A DNA stretch of 64,000 bases, taken from contig NZ_CP061169.1 of assembly GCF_011751765.2 (NCBI RefSeq), positions 558,001 through 622,000 of the forward strand. The letters are read 5' to 3'. Of this stretch, positions 1 through 7,555 are shown piece by piece (within the stretch, counting starts at the first letter, position 1; each line of letters starts with the position of its first letter). This DNA comes from Paramicrobacterium chengjingii. Lineage in GTDB: Bacteria > Actinomycetota > Actinomycetes > Actinomycetales > Microbacteriaceae. Under the pieces are notes generated by a model. It worked only from the letters and a program-made list of their open reading frames with translations, made no database searches and was not told the origin of the DNA. A program made the position numbers and the translations under genes.

Positions 1-189
1 GGCAACACGATCGAGTTCGCCGGTCGGCGACTAGATTACGCTGGAGGATTCTTCATGCAGCTCACCCGCGGCATGATGTGGCAAGACTCCTCGTACGGCA
101 TCACCATTTCATGCCTTGGCGCCGAATCATTCGATCACGAAGGCTTTGCGCAAGACATCGTCGACCAGTTCACCATGAAGCTCGGCTGA
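1..189 (+). CDS. C-terminal end of an unidentified protein (5' end outside window)
   Basis: Frame 1 is open from the first base to a TGA at 187-189 and encodes 62 residues, including the stretches GNTIEFAGRRLDYAGG and SSYGITISCLGAE. The end of the reading frame is clean and a new promoter/gene starts about 60-100 bases later, so I read this as the C-terminus of a gene that begins before the window. The alternating hydrophobic pattern suggests a beta-rich secreted or lipoprotein-type domain, but I do not recognise the family and assign no function. Confidence 0.6.
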   Translation, partial: GNTIEFAGRRLDYAGGFFMQLTRGMMWQDSSYGITISCLGAESFDHEGFAQDIVDQFTMKLG

Positions 190-251
190 CCGGTGCCACG
201 CAAACAGCTGACTGTTCACCGCGCCCGTGCGTGCTCGTCAGACTCCTGAGT

Positions 252-257
252 TAGGCT
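252..257 (+). promoter_or_regulatory. -10 box TAGGCT upstream of the 87-residue membrane protein
   Basis: TAGGCT lies 28 nt before the ATG at 286, leaving room for a short leader that contains the GAAAGGA ribosome binding site at 274-280. The same hexamer recurs as a plausible -10 before several other genes in this window. No good -35 is visible at 17 nt. Confidence 0.45.
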
Positions 258-285
258 GAAAGCGGACTCTCCCGAAAGGAAGCCC

Positions 286-549
286 ATGAGCGACAAGAGG
301 CCGAATCAGAAAGCTCCGGATGCTGCCCGGCAGAGTGAGCAGCCGGAGGCGGGGCATCGCCGAAGCGAGCCGTGGACGGGCCAAGGCCCCGTGGTTCGCA
401 ATCTCCCGACCTCGTCACGTCCCTACGGCGCATCGCCCGAACGTCGACCGGAGCCCACGCGGCGAACGATCTCACCGTGGACCGTCGTTGCGCTCATTGC
501 GATTCTCATCGTCATCATTGCGGCAATCGTTCTCGCCCTCGTGCTCTAA
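286..549 (+). CDS. small single-pass membrane protein, function unknown
   Basis: The product has 87 residues. Residues 1-62 are polar, charged and proline-rich (disordered, cytoplasmic by the positive-inside rule: ERRPEPTRRT just before the membrane), followed by one strongly hydrophobic helix, VVALIAILIVIIAAIVLALV, reaching the C-terminus. This is the layout of a tail-anchored actinobacterial protein of unknown function. The ATG is supported by GAAAGGA about 5 nt upstream and by a TAGGCT -10 box. No enzymatic motif is present. It is monocistronic; the next gene starts 150 bases later. Confidence 0.75.
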   Translation: MSDKRPNQKAPDAARQSEQPEAGHRRSEPWTGQGPVVRNLPTSSRPYGASPERRPEPTRRTISPWTVVALIAILIVIIAAIVLALVL

Positions 550-701
550 GCATCTCTGCACGTCGGTGCTAATTTCTCGAAACCTCTTAACACCGGGAGT
601 TTCTCGGAGTATTCTTCGAACTAACCAAGAGAATATGAGGGATTCTCATGAGGCGCTAGTGTCGACCCACCCAATCGCGAGCCGGCGAAGGGGAGGTTGT
701 C

Positions 702-1163
702 ATGAACGTCGCACAGACAACGGATGCGGTGCCACGGCACGTCGCCGGATGGCGCACAGTCATCGACCGCTTTTACCAGTGGATTGCGCTGCTTGGGCTC
801 GTGCTCGCCCTACTCCAGGTTGCGTTTGCGGCGCTGGGCTTTTGGGGTGCCGAAGAAAAGCCGGGCGATCAGGCTTGGGGCATGGCAGCCTTTGAGCCGC
901 ACGCGATCAACGGCATGGTTCTTTACGTGATTGCCGTGGTGCTCTTCATTCTCGGTCTGCTCTCACGAGCGAATTGGAAGGTCTGGGCCGTTCCGCTTGT
1001 GCTGTTTATCTTGCTCTATGGAGCGCAGGGTCTGCTCGTCGGGCTTGGCTTTGGCGTGAGCAAATGGTTCGGGTTCGTGCACGCACTGAACGGCGTCGTG
1101 ATCATCGCCGGGTTCGCCTGGATCTACCTCAACCGCGTGCGACGTCCGCTCACCGTGACGTAA
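702..1163 (+). CDS. four-helix integral membrane protein, function unknown
   Basis: The product has 153 residues with four predicted transmembrane helices (about residues 26-50, 67-92, 96-118 and 122-145) and short loops. Residues His and Asn in the second and fourth helices (EPHAINGMVLY and FGFVHALNGVVI) form a repeated H-(A)-x-N-G pattern, which suggests internal duplication of a two-helix unit and possibly a haem or quinone contact, but that is inference. The start is supported by GGGGAGG about 6 nt upstream. The stop is followed by a long hairpin shared with the convergent aminotransferase. It resembles DUF6220-like membrane proteins in size and layout; I am not sure of that assignment. 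Confidence 0.75.
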   Translation: MNVAQTTDAVPRHVAGWRTVIDRFYQWIALLGLVLALLQVAFAALGFWGAEEKPGDQAWGMAAFEPHAINGMVLYVIAVVLFILGLLSRANWKVWAVPLVLFILLYGAQGLLVGLGFGVSKWFGFVHALNGVVIIAGFAWIYLNRVRRPLTVT

Positions 1164-1174
1164 GCGGCTTCGAC

Positions 1175-1216
1175 ACGACGCGCGCCCGACAACCGGACGG
1201 TTATCGGGCGCGTCGT
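1175..1216. terminator. bidirectional hairpin between convergent genes
   Basis: A near-perfect stem (ACGACG/CGTCGT, GCGCCCGA/TCGGGCGC, AACC/GGTT, with single-base mismatches) closes on a GGAC loop. It lies between the 153-residue membrane protein and the aminotransferase that converge here. No strong T-run follows on either strand. Confidence 0.6.
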
Positions 1217-1227
1217 CAGCGGGTGTT

Positions 1228-2427
1228 TCAGGCGAAGAGCTTCTGCAGTCGCTCTGCCCCTTCGCGCAACGCATCGTCGCCGAGCGCATAGCTGAATCGC
1301 AGGTACCCGCTCGGGCCGAATGCCTCCCCGGGAACCGCGGCGACCTGCGCCTTCTCGAGCATGAGGTCTGCCACCTCGAGCGACGAGCGCGGAGTGACAC
1401 CATCGACCTCGCGACCGATGACTCCCGACACGTCCGCGTACACGTAGAACGCGCCCTTCGGAGTGGGAACGGAGAAACCGTTCACCAGGTTCAGCTGCTC
1501 GACGATCGCGTGGCGACGCCTGTCGAACGCCTGTCGCATCTGCTCAACGGGCTCCTGTGCACCGTTGAGCGCTGCGATTGCCGCGCGCTGTGCGATGTTG
1601 TTGACGTTGCCCGACAGGTGAGACTGCAGGTTGGTCATGGCCGTGATGGCATCCTTCGGCCCGACCGTCCAGCCCACACGCCACCCGGTCATGGCGTAGC
1701 TCTTCGCTACGCCGTTGACCAGCAGGGTCTGCTCGGCGAGCTCTGGAACCGCGGCGACGATCGATGTCGCCTCGACACCGTCATAGGTGAGGTTCTGGTA
1801 GATCTCGTCTGTGATAATCCAGATGCCGTGTTCGAGCGCCCACTCGCCGATCGCACGTGTCTCCTCGGGGGAATAGACGGCGCCGGTCGGGTTCGACGGC
1901 GAAACGAACAGCAGCACCTTCGTGCGCGTGGTGCGCGCGTCTTCGAGCTGCTCGAGCGTCACCTTATAGTCGTGGGCGGCGTCGGCGAAGACGTCGACAG
2001 CGACACCGTCTGCGAGGGCGATGACCTCCGGGTACGTCGTCCAGTACGGGGTCGGCACAATGACCTCGTCACCCGGGTTCAGCAGCACCTGGAACGATTC
2101 GTACACCGACTGCTTTCCGCCGTTGGTGACGAGCACGTTGTCGGCCGGTACCTCAAGCTTGGAGTCTCGCAGCGTCTTGGCAGCGACGGCCTCGCGCAGG
2201 TCGGGAAGACCCTTGGCCGGTGTGTATCGGTAGTTCTTGGGGTCGCGTGCGGCAACGAGGGCCGCCTCAACGATGTGTTCGGGCGTCGCGAAATCGGGCT
2301 CACCGGCGGCATAGCTGATGACGGGAGCGCCCTGCGCCTTCAATGCCTTGGCCTTGGAGTCGACCTTCAAGGTCGCTGACTCGGCAATTGCGGTGATCTT
2401 CTCTGAGAGTCTCGGTGTCGTAGCCAC
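1228..2427 (-). CDS. pyridoxal-phosphate class I aminotransferase (aspartate aminotransferase type)
   Basis: The 399-residue product transfers amino groups between an amino acid (probably aspartate) and 2-oxoglutarate. The fold-type I signature is complete: SYAAGEPDF near the N-terminus, [10 protein letters not shown] for cofactor phosphate binding, [23 protein letters not shown] (cofactor ring Asp and Tyr), and the Schiff-base lysine in [16 protein letters not shown]; the substrate-carboxylate Arg lies in YLRFSYA near the end. This matches the 1-gamma aspartate aminotransferases of actinobacteria and Bacillus. I chose GTG at 2427 rather than an upstream start because TACCCT (plus-strand 2434-2439) ends 6 nt before it and there is no ribosome binding site, which fits a leaderless mRNA. 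The upstream extension to 2508 has an untypical sequence and would cover the promoter. Confidence 0.9.
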   Translation of the reverse strand: MATTPRLSEKITAIAESATLKVDSKAKALKAQGAPVISYAAGEPDFATPEHIVEAALVAARDPKNYRYTPAKGLPDLREAVAAKTLRDSKLEVPADNVLVTNGGKQSVYESFQVLLNPGDEVIVPTPYWTTYPEVIALADGVAVDVFADAAHDYKVTLEQLEDARTTRTKVLLFVSPSNPTGAVYSPEETRAIGEWALEHGIWIITDEIYQNLTYDGVEATSIVAAVPELAEQTLLVNGVAKSYAMTGWRVGWTVGPKDAITAMTNLQSHLSGNVNNIAQRAAIAALNGAQEPVEQMRQAFDRRRHAIVEQLNLVNGFSVPTPKGAFYVYADVSGVIGREVDGVTPRSSLEVADLMLEKAQVAAVPGEAFGPSGYLRFSYALGDDALREGAERLQKLFA

Positions 2428-2433
2428 ATAACG

Positions 2434-2439
2434 AGGGTA
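2434..2439 (-). promoter_or_regulatory. -10 box of a leaderless promoter for the aminotransferase
   Basis: Read on the minus strand, TACCCT is followed by six bases (CGTTAT) and then the GTG start at 2427. A -10 at this distance places +1 on the start codon. The -35 region is poor. Confidence 0.45.
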
Positions 2440-2480
2440 GCGCGTGGGCGTGCTCCAACCCCAGCAGCAGACGTGAAACG

Positions 2481-2517
2481 CCGGATGCTGTGGCCCGCAG
2501 CGGGCCACAGCATCCGG
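2481..2517 (-). terminator. 17-bp perfect hairpin downstream of the 36-residue small gene
   Basis: CCGGATGCTGTGGCCCG and its exact complement flank a CAG loop. On the minus strand it lies 80 nt after the small ORF at 2599-2709 and before the aminotransferase promoter. On the plus strand it is followed by TTTGTCT. It probably insulates the two minus-strand units. Confidence 0.6.
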
Positions 2518-2598
2518 TTTGTCTCGATTGCGTTCTACGCGATCATCGCAGTGGCGGGTGTGCCGTGCGACTGCTCTGAACGTATTCGCCGCGGCGAA

Positions 2599-2709
2599 CT
2601 AGTCCATCGGAACAGTGAGGTGGCAGAACGGGTCTTCGCTCCATGCCGCCGCAAGTTCCACAGCCGCGGGTGCTTGATCGGTGTCGCGCACAATAGATGT
2701 GCTCTTCAT
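2599..2709 (-). CDS. 36-residue small protein with consensus ribosome binding site, function unknown
   Basis: On the minus strand an AGGAGGA sequence lies 5 nt before ATG (2709). The frame runs 36 codons to TAG and reads MKSTSIVRDTDQAPAAVELA, then AAWSEDPFCHLTVPMD. The perfect Shine-Dalgarno spacing and a strong hairpin 80 nt downstream (2481-2517) suggest a real, separately transcribed small gene. The peptide is mildly acidic, has one Cys and one Trp, no transmembrane helix and no signal peptide. It could be a small regulatory or secreted peptide precursor; nothing nearby encodes a modification enzyme, so I assign no function. It is divergent from the iron-box-controlled ABC ATPase. Confidence 0.5.
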   Translation of the reverse strand: MKSTSIVRDTDQAPAAVELAAAWSEDPFCHLTVPMD

Positions 2710-2963
2710 GATGTCCTCCTTCGCGGTTGTGTTGCGGGGTACTTACTACTGTGCGCCCGTGAGGCTGCACCATGCGAGCTTTTCTTGATGAAAATTGCCC
2801 CGACATTGCCGGAATACGAAAAACGGTGAGTCTTCTGACGTCTTCGCGACAGAAATGCTCGAATGGCGACGGTGCGTCTGGGTGCGGCAGAAAAACGACG
2901 CTATTTCTCTCACGGGGCACATTGGCGACGAGCACGGTGCCGTTGACGGCATCCATTATTCTT
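2710..2963. other. intergenic stretch between the 36-residue gene and the iron box
   Basis: This 254-base stretch is lower in GC than its surroundings. It carries the ribosome binding site of the small minus-strand gene at its left end and a TTGACG at 2944-2949 at its right end. The short overlapping open frames here have no ribosome binding site and no recognisable product. I see no RNA gene. Confidence 0.4.
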
Positions 2964-2982
2964 GAGGTTAGGCTGTGCTAAG
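2964..2982 (+). promoter_or_regulatory. DtxR/IdeR-type iron box
   Basis: The 19-mer TGAGGTTAGGCTGTGCTAA matches 15 of 19 positions of the established DtxR/IdeR consensus (TTAGGTTAGGCTAACCTAA). It lies 54 nt upstream of the ABC ATPase start and contains a TAGGCT that could be the -10 box, so iron-loaded repressor would block transcription. It is close enough to control the minus strand as well. Confidence 0.65.
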
Positions 2983-3035
2983 TTTGCCAGCGGATGCGCG
3001 TGAGCGCAGTCGATACCGGTACGTGGAGGAGCGCA

Positions 3036-3875
3036 ATGACCATCGCTCAGGAGACACTCGCCGGTCAGGGGCTGACACTCGGCTACAACGGTCGCGTGAT
3101 CTCTTCTGAGCTTGACGTCTCGATTCCGACGGAGTCGTTCACGGCCATCATCGGACCGAATGCCTGCGGAAAGTCGACGCTGTTGCGCGCTCTGTCGCGG
3201 CTGCTCTCGCCCACGTCGGGGCAGGTGATTCTTGACGGCCGTGCAATCACCGAGTACGGCTCGAAAGAGGTGGCTCGACGGTTGGGACTTTTGCCACAAT
3301 CATCCATTGCGCCCGATGGCATCACCGTGTTCGAGCTGGTTTCACGCGGCAGGTTTCCCCATCAGAGCATCCTGAAGCAATGGTCGGAGGCTGATGCGCA
3401 TGCGGTTCACGACGCCATGGAGTCGACGAACGTTCTGCATCTTTCCGACGCGCAGGTCGATGAACTGTCTGGCGGGCAGCGTCAGCGCGTGTGGCTTGCC
3501 CTTGTGCTCGCCCAGCAGACGCCGATTCTGCTGCTCGACGAACCAACGACATTTCTCGACATCGCCCACCAAATCGATGTGCTCAACTTATGCCGCTCGC
3601 TCCACGCGCAGAGAAACTACACGCTCGTCGCCGTTCTGCACGATCTCAACATGGCATTCCGCTACGCGGACCACATCATTGCGATGCGCGACGGACGAAT
3701 TGTCGCGCAAGGCGACCCGGCAGAGATCGTCTCCGCCGAGCTGGTGCACGAGGTTTTCGGGCTGCGTGCCGTCTGCGTCGACGATCCCGTGACGGGCAGG
3801 CCAATGGTCGTGCCGCTCGACGCGGTGCCCGAGACGCCAAGCGACATCCAGGCGGGCGACGGAACCTGGGAATAG
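3036..3875 (+). CDS. iron-siderophore/haem type ABC transporter ATP-binding protein (FecE/FepC family), orphan
   Basis: The 279-residue nucleotide-binding subunit would drive import of ferric siderophore, haem or cobalamin. Walker A is GPNACGKSTLLRAL (Ala in place of the usual Gly-Ala order), the Q-loop is LLPQSS, the signature is LSGGQRQRVWLALVLAQ, Walker B is ILLLDEPTTFLDI and the H-loop is VAVLHDLNMAFRYAD, all typical of the FecE subfamily (about 255-280 residues). The ATG at 3036 has GGAGG 9 nt upstream; an in-frame ATG at 2994 lacks one. No permease or binding protein is adjacent: it is followed by a convergent CPBP protease. The iron box immediately upstream supports a role in iron uptake, presumably with permeases encoded elsewhere. 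Confidence 0.88.
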   Translation: MTIAQETLAGQGLTLGYNGRVISSELDVSIPTESFTAIIGPNACGKSTLLRALSRLLSPTSGQVILDGRAITEYGSKEVARRLGLLPQSSIAPDGITVFELVSRGRFPHQSILKQWSEADAHAVHDAMESTNVLHLSDAQVDELSGGQRQRVWLALVLAQQTPILLLDEPTTFLDIAHQIDVLNLCRSLHAQRNYTLVAVLHDLNMAFRYADHIIAMRDGRIVAQGDPAEIVSAELVHEVFGLRAVCVDDPVTGRPMVVPLDAVPETPSDIQAGDGTWE

Positions 3876-3887
3876 CGCCGAGCCCTG

Positions 3888-4817
3888 CTAGAAAAAGCTT
3901 CGTCGCCGCACTGTCGCCCTGGGTGGCCAGGTGAACTGTTGTGTGGCAATGAGCACGACGATGAGAACCGCCGGCAGAATCCAGCCCGACCAGCCGAGAA
4001 TCGTGGCATGCACGGTGTCGATGTCTTCTCCTGACTGAGCGAAGACGACAGCGAGCCCGATTGATGCGTTCAGAGCCCCGTGTGCGAGGGCGGCCGGCCA
4101 CACGGAACGGGAACGAATGCGCAGCCACGCCAGCACTCCGCCCATGAGCGTGCACATTCCCGTCATCATCAACAGTCCGAGCCAGCCCGGCGCCGTGGGG
4201 TAGTTGTAGCCCAGCAGAATGAGCGGCGCATGCCATAGCCCCCACACGACGCCGCTGATAACGATGGCCGGAACCGTGCCGAATCGCAGCAGATGAGGCA
4301 GCAGCCAGCCGCGCCAGCCCAGCTCTTCGCCGAGGGCAGGAAGCAGGTTCAGGATGCTGCCGAGAATCACATTCACGAACTGCAGAGCGACGAGGGCGCC
4401 GATCGGCATCGAGAGGCCGCCGCCAGTCTGTGCCGTGAGCAGGTCGTGAAAGGCCGAGAACGTCACGAAGTCTGCCGGGTAGACGCCGAGGACGCTTCCC
4501 GCGATGAGTGCGGCGAAGATGAGGGTGACCGGCACGGCGAGCCCGAGCCCCAGATAGCCGAGAAAGCGACCTGCCGGCCGGAGCGGCACAAGGCCGAGTG
4601 CTTCTGCGGGGTGCTGCGGACGTTCGATCGCGAAGACAGTGACAAGTGCGGCGATCGCCGGGGTCAGCATCATGCACAGGGCAATCGCGCCGAATGCGGG
4701 GTGCTCAAGGCCGTCGCCACTGACCCCTAAAGGCAGTGCGATGAGCCACGACAGGCCGAATGCTAGGCCGAGGTAGACGGCGAGAGCGAGCCAGCTCCGG
4801 CCCGCAGACCGTGTCAC
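3888..4817 (-). CDS. CPBP family intramembrane glutamic endopeptidase (CAAX protease/Abi type)
   Basis: The 309-residue polytopic membrane protein has about eight hydrophobic helices. The conserved motif 1, EELGWRGWLLP (EExxxR), is at about residue 180, motif 2 is in GVVWGLWHAPLILLGY (His), and a third conserved His-Asn is in LAHGALNASIG. These are the catalytic/metal residues of the Rce1-like CPBP family, which in bacteria is linked to bacteriocin self-immunity or membrane protein processing. Its target here is unknown. The GTG start overlaps the stop of the upstream DJ-1 gene (GTGA), suggesting translational coupling. An in-frame ATG ten codons upstream lies inside the DJ-1 gene and is the alternative. 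Confidence 0.87.
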   Translation of the reverse strand: MTRSAGRSWLALAVYLGLAFGLSWLIALPLGVSGDGLEHPAFGAIALCMMLTPAIAALVTVFAIERPQHPAEALGLVPLRPAGRFLGYLGLGLAVPVTLIFAALIAGSVLGVYPADFVTFSAFHDLLTAQTGGGLSMPIGALVALQFVNVILGSILNLLPALGEELGWRGWLLPHLLRFGTVPAIVISGVVWGLWHAPLILLGYNYPTAPGWLGLLMMTGMCTLMGGVLAWLRIRSRSVWPAALAHGALNASIGLAVVFAQSGEDIDTVHATILGWSGWILPAVLIVVLIATQQFTWPPRATVRRRSFF

Positions 4818-5431
4818 GCGTTTCCGTTGTACCGTGCGAATGGATCCCATTCCGGGTCGGTATGGGGCTCGTACTCGATGCTGGCAGAGGCTTCTGCCGC
4901 GACATCCGGGCCGAGTTGATCGGCGATGAGGGCATGAGTCATGTCCATGCCGGCAGCGATTCCCGATGATGTCCAACGGTCGCGGTCGACAACCCAACGT
5001 GCGTGTCGCACCCACGTGACGTTCTCGCCGTGCTGTGTCGCCCAGTCGAATGCGCGCTTGTTTGACGTTGCCCGATAGCCCTCGAGAAGGCCGGCTGCCG
5101 CAAGCAGCGCTGAGCCTGTGCAGACGGAAGTGACGAGGCTGGCGGAAGTCGCCCATTCACTGAGCCATGTCAGGAAGCTCTGCTCGGCAACGAGGCCGCG
5201 CGTTCCCATGCCGCCCGGCACGAGAGCGATGTCGGGTGTCTCTGCGTCGGCGTAGCTTGTGTCGGCGGTGATGAGTGTGCCCTGGCGGCTGCGCACGGGC
5301 CCTGCGGTCGGGCCAACGAGTGTGATCGAGAATTCTTCGGGCACGCGACTGAGCAGCTGAATGGGGCCAAAGGCATCGAGCAGTTCGAAGTCGTCGAAGA
5401 GCACGACCCCGACGCGGCGTGGAATCTGCAT
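4814..5431 (-). CDS. DJ-1/PfpI family protein (GlxA-type amidotransferase-like domain)
   Basis: The 205-residue protein is a single class I glutamine-amidotransferase-like domain. Residues VGVVLFDDFELLDAFGP form the first strand with the acidic residue, ALVPGGMG is the next conserved turn, and the nucleophile elbow is SVCTGSALLAAAGLLEG with the reactive Cys at about residue 103. This arrangement matches the N-terminal domain of GlxA/isonitrile hydratase-like proteins, without the AraC-type DNA-binding domain. Members act as isonitrile hydratases, deglycases or stress proteins; the specific activity cannot be told from sequence. It is the first gene of a two-gene unit, overlapping the CPBP protease start by 4 bases. 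Confidence 0.85.
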   Translation of the reverse strand: MQIPRRVGVVLFDDFELLDAFGPIQLLSRVPEEFSITLVGPTAGPVRSRQGTLITADTSYADAETPDIALVPGGMGTRGLVAEQSFLTWLSEWATSASLVTSVCTGSALLAAAGLLEGYRATSNKRAFDWATQHGENVTWVRHARWVVDRDRWTSSGIAAGMDMTHALIADQLGPDVAAEASASIEYEPHTDPEWDPFARYNGNA

Positions 5432-5581
5432 GGTTCCATCTTTTCACGCCAGAGCGCTGCGTGGCCATTGCGAACGACAGTCTGGATGCCGACGTGCGCT
5501 GGGTAGCATTTGGGCGCATTCCATGTGGCGCTTCGAGTGGTGTGACTCGTGCGTGTCTGTTCCCCGGGGCCGCCGCGTACG

Positions 5582-6787
5582 TCAGGTGCGCGGCCTGGTA
5601 TCTCGTCCGGGGTCGGGTCCGGTGTCGTTATCGTCTCCGGGTTTGCGCCGCCTGCCGAGATACCGTCGATTCACGTACCAGTCTGGTGGAACGAGTCTCG
5701 GTTGCCCTGTGTTGTCGCGGGTGAGTGACCATTCGCCGCGTTCGACAAGCCTGTGATGCCACCAGCAGAGCATGACACCGTTCGTGGTGTCGGTCTTCCC
5801 GTCCTTTGCCCACCCGTGTACGTGGTGTGCTTCACACAGCCAGGCGGGGATGTCACAGTCAGCAGCAACACACGTGCCGCCGTCGCGGGCGATGAGCGCG
5901 AGGCGTTGCTTCGGGGTGAACACGTCGGCGCGTTCCTGCTGCTTCGACCGTGCTTCCGGTTCTTCACCGTGGGCGGCGAGTTCTTCGGTTTCCATGAACT
6001 TTGGTGATGTTCTCTTGGACATGAATGCGTCAAACACGGGTGTCACCTGTGCTGCCTGTTCCGGGGAGAGAGTGCCGGTGATTCTCATACTCCCGTCGTC
6101 CTGGTGACGAAACAGCAGAGCACGTGCCTGATGGAGTTCTTCCGCTGTGGGTTCCACACCATCCGGATCCAACGCAACACAAAACATGCGGGCCTGCTGA
6201 CGCAGAGCATCCGCCGTGACAGGAATCTCACCGTATGCGCCCGTGGCGTTGCCGAGCAGTGTGTTCTCGGCCCAATCTGCCTGTTCTGGTGCCACCCGCG
6301 ACAGTACCGGAGCCAACGCCGATGTGATCACCTCGGCAACATCGAGACCGATCGTGCCCTCAGCAAGAGCATCCGCCGTCTGGGTGAACATTGGATCCAA
6401 CGGCAGCCCCGTGTCAGACACCCGCGGAGTCGTCTGCTCGGCGACCTTCGAGTATCGGTGCGCTGTGGAGTTCTTCACCCCGGTGATCTTCTCAAACAGT
6501 CCTGTTGGAGACGATGACCCGTGACGGGCAGCGAGACCCTCAAACCCCGCATCCGTATCCGAACGCCGGGCAATGTCACCGACATTGCCGATCTGGCGGC
6601 CCTCGACCAGGCGGGCGATGTTCCCCAGAACACCAACGTAGGTCAGCAGCGCGTTCGCCGAAAGCTGCGCCGGATTGATAGAAGCGAGCTCGGCAACAGC
6701 CGACAGCGCATTCTCAGCAATGCGCGCGGCGACAGCATCCGGACCCTCTGGAGTCTCGACACCTGACGCCGCCGACGTGCTTTGCAT
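5582..6787 (-). CDS. DUF222 domain-containing HNH endonuclease signature protein (13E12 type)
   Basis: The 401-residue product has an N-terminal alpha-helical DUF222 region (about residues 20-270) and a C-terminal HNH domain: the zinc/fold cysteines in GGTCVAADCDIPAWLCEAHH, the HNH core AHHVHGWAKDGKTDTTNG, and the closing LCWWHHRL. The tail is rich in Arg, Asp and Pro. Such proteins are present in many copies in Microbacteriaceae and mycobacteria (13E12 repeat family); their role is uncertain. I start at ATG 6787, two codons inside a possible GTG, with GGAAG upstream. It stands alone, between the DJ-1 gene and the tRNA-Trp promoter region. Confidence 0.9.
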   Translation of the reverse strand: MQSTSAASGVETPEGPDAVAARIAENALSAVAELASINPAQLSANALLTYVGVLGNIARLVEGRQIGNVGDIARRSDTDAGFEGLAARHGSSSPTGLFEKITGVKNSTAHRYSKVAEQTTPRVSDTGLPLDPMFTQTADALAEGTIGLDVAEVITSALAPVLSRVAPEQADWAENTLLGNATGAYGEIPVTADALRQQARMFCVALDPDGVEPTAEELHQARALLFRHQDDGSMRITGTLSPEQAAQVTPVFDAFMSKRTSPKFMETEELAAHGEEPEARSKQQERADVFTPKQRLALIARDGGTCVAADCDIPAWLCEAHHVHGWAKDGKTDTTNGVMLCWWHHRLVERGEWSLTRDNTGQPRLVPPDWYVNRRYLGRRRKPGDDNDTGPDPGRDTRPRT

Positions 6788-7100
6788 GACCACAGTCTTC
6801 CAGCAGCCACCGACATTCCTACCGACACAAACCCCAGATCAAACCACCATTGTGGATAACTCGCAAAGCTTTCTATCTGTGGACGGGGAAGCAGACGAGA
6901 CGTGAGTAGCGAGGCACGCTGCGCCCGGCGCAGGACACCAGCCGGCTCAGCTTGGAGATGACTCGCGCGTCGCGTACACTTATGCGAGGTAGTTGAAGTC
7001 TGCCAAGCTTTTCTGTGCCTAAATTCGCTTCGCGCAATGCGTTCACGGCTCGGTGGTGCTGTGCAGATTTCACCCCTAGAGTAGGTGCAACCCCACTCAT
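6788..7100. other. intergenic region carrying the tRNA-Trp/secE-nusG promoter
   Basis: This 313-base gap has no credible coding frame. Its only clear signal is the promoter at 6952-6980. The DUF222 gene reads away on the minus strand from its left end. Confidence 0.5.
6952..6980 (+). promoter_or_regulatory. sigma-70 type promoter for tRNA-Trp and the secE-nusG operon
   Basis: TTGGAG (6952-6957), a 17-base spacer and TACACT (6975-6980) form a near-consensus housekeeping promoter, about 115 nt upstream of the mature tRNA. Confidence 0.6.
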
Positions 7101-7173
7101 AGGGCGGTGGCTCAATTGGTAGAGCAGCGGTCTCCAAAACCGCAGGTTGCAGGTTCGAGTCCTGTCCGCCCTG
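7101..7173 (+). tRNA. tRNA-Trp (anticodon CCA)
   Basis: The 73-nt cloverleaf folds completely: acceptor AGGGCGG/CCGCCCT, D stem GCTC/GAGC, anticodon stem GCGGT/ACCGC with loop CTCCAAA (anticodon CCA at 7134-7136), five-base variable region, T stem GCAGG/CCTGT with TTCGAGT loop, discriminator G. The 3' CCA is not encoded. tRNA-Trp just upstream of secE is the usual actinobacterial arrangement. Confidence 0.97.
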
Positions 7174-7215
7174 CGCGTCGGTGCGTGAGCACCGGCACAC
7201 GAAAGGTGTAACACG

Positions 7216-7491
7216 TTGGCCCGTAAAGTAATCGACACCCCGAGCGAGGATGTCGTCGCTGCAGCGAAGAAAGACCGCGCCGCAAAGCGTGGACCCTTCG
7301 CCGGGATCATTTTGTTCCTGAAGCAGGTCATCAACGAACTCAAGAAGGTCGTCACCCCGACGAAGAAGGAGCTGTGGAGCTACACAGGCGTCGTGCTGGT
7401 CTTCGTGATCTTCATGATGGCGCTCGTGTTCGGGCTCGACCAGCTCTTCAGCTGGCTCGTCATCTTGACCTTCGGAAGCCCCGGGGTCTGA
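7216..7491 (+). CDS. secE: preprotein translocase subunit SecE
   Basis: The 91-residue protein stabilises SecY in the SecYEG channel of the plasma membrane. It has a basic N-terminal segment, the conserved amphipathic region [20 protein letters not shown] and a single transmembrane helix ([16 protein letters not shown]) near the C-terminus, typical for the short SecE of Gram-positive bacteria. The start is TTG at 7216, with GAAAGGTG about 8 nt upstream. It follows tRNA-Trp by 42 nt and precedes nusG by 64 nt, the standard order. Confidence 0.95.
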   Translation: MARKVIDTPSEDVVAAAKKDRAAKRGPFAGIILFLKQVINELKKVVTPTKKELWSYTGVVLVFVIFMMALVFGLDQLFSWLVILTFGSPGV

Positions 7492-7555
7492 TCGGGTCAC
7501 CTCATACGGCGCCTGTTTCCGCACAGCGGGGCGACGCCGCACGAAAAGAAATGGA

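Noticed and set aside
2543..2956. 137-codon minus-strand frame over the intergenic region and small gene
   Set aside because: It has no ribosome binding site, reads across a well-formed short gene in another frame and has no recognisable sequence.
5582..6787. DUF222-HNH gene as a mobile intron or homing element next to tRNA-Trp
   Set aside because: There is no intron structure, no terminal repeats and no duplication of the tRNA end; the tRNA is intact.
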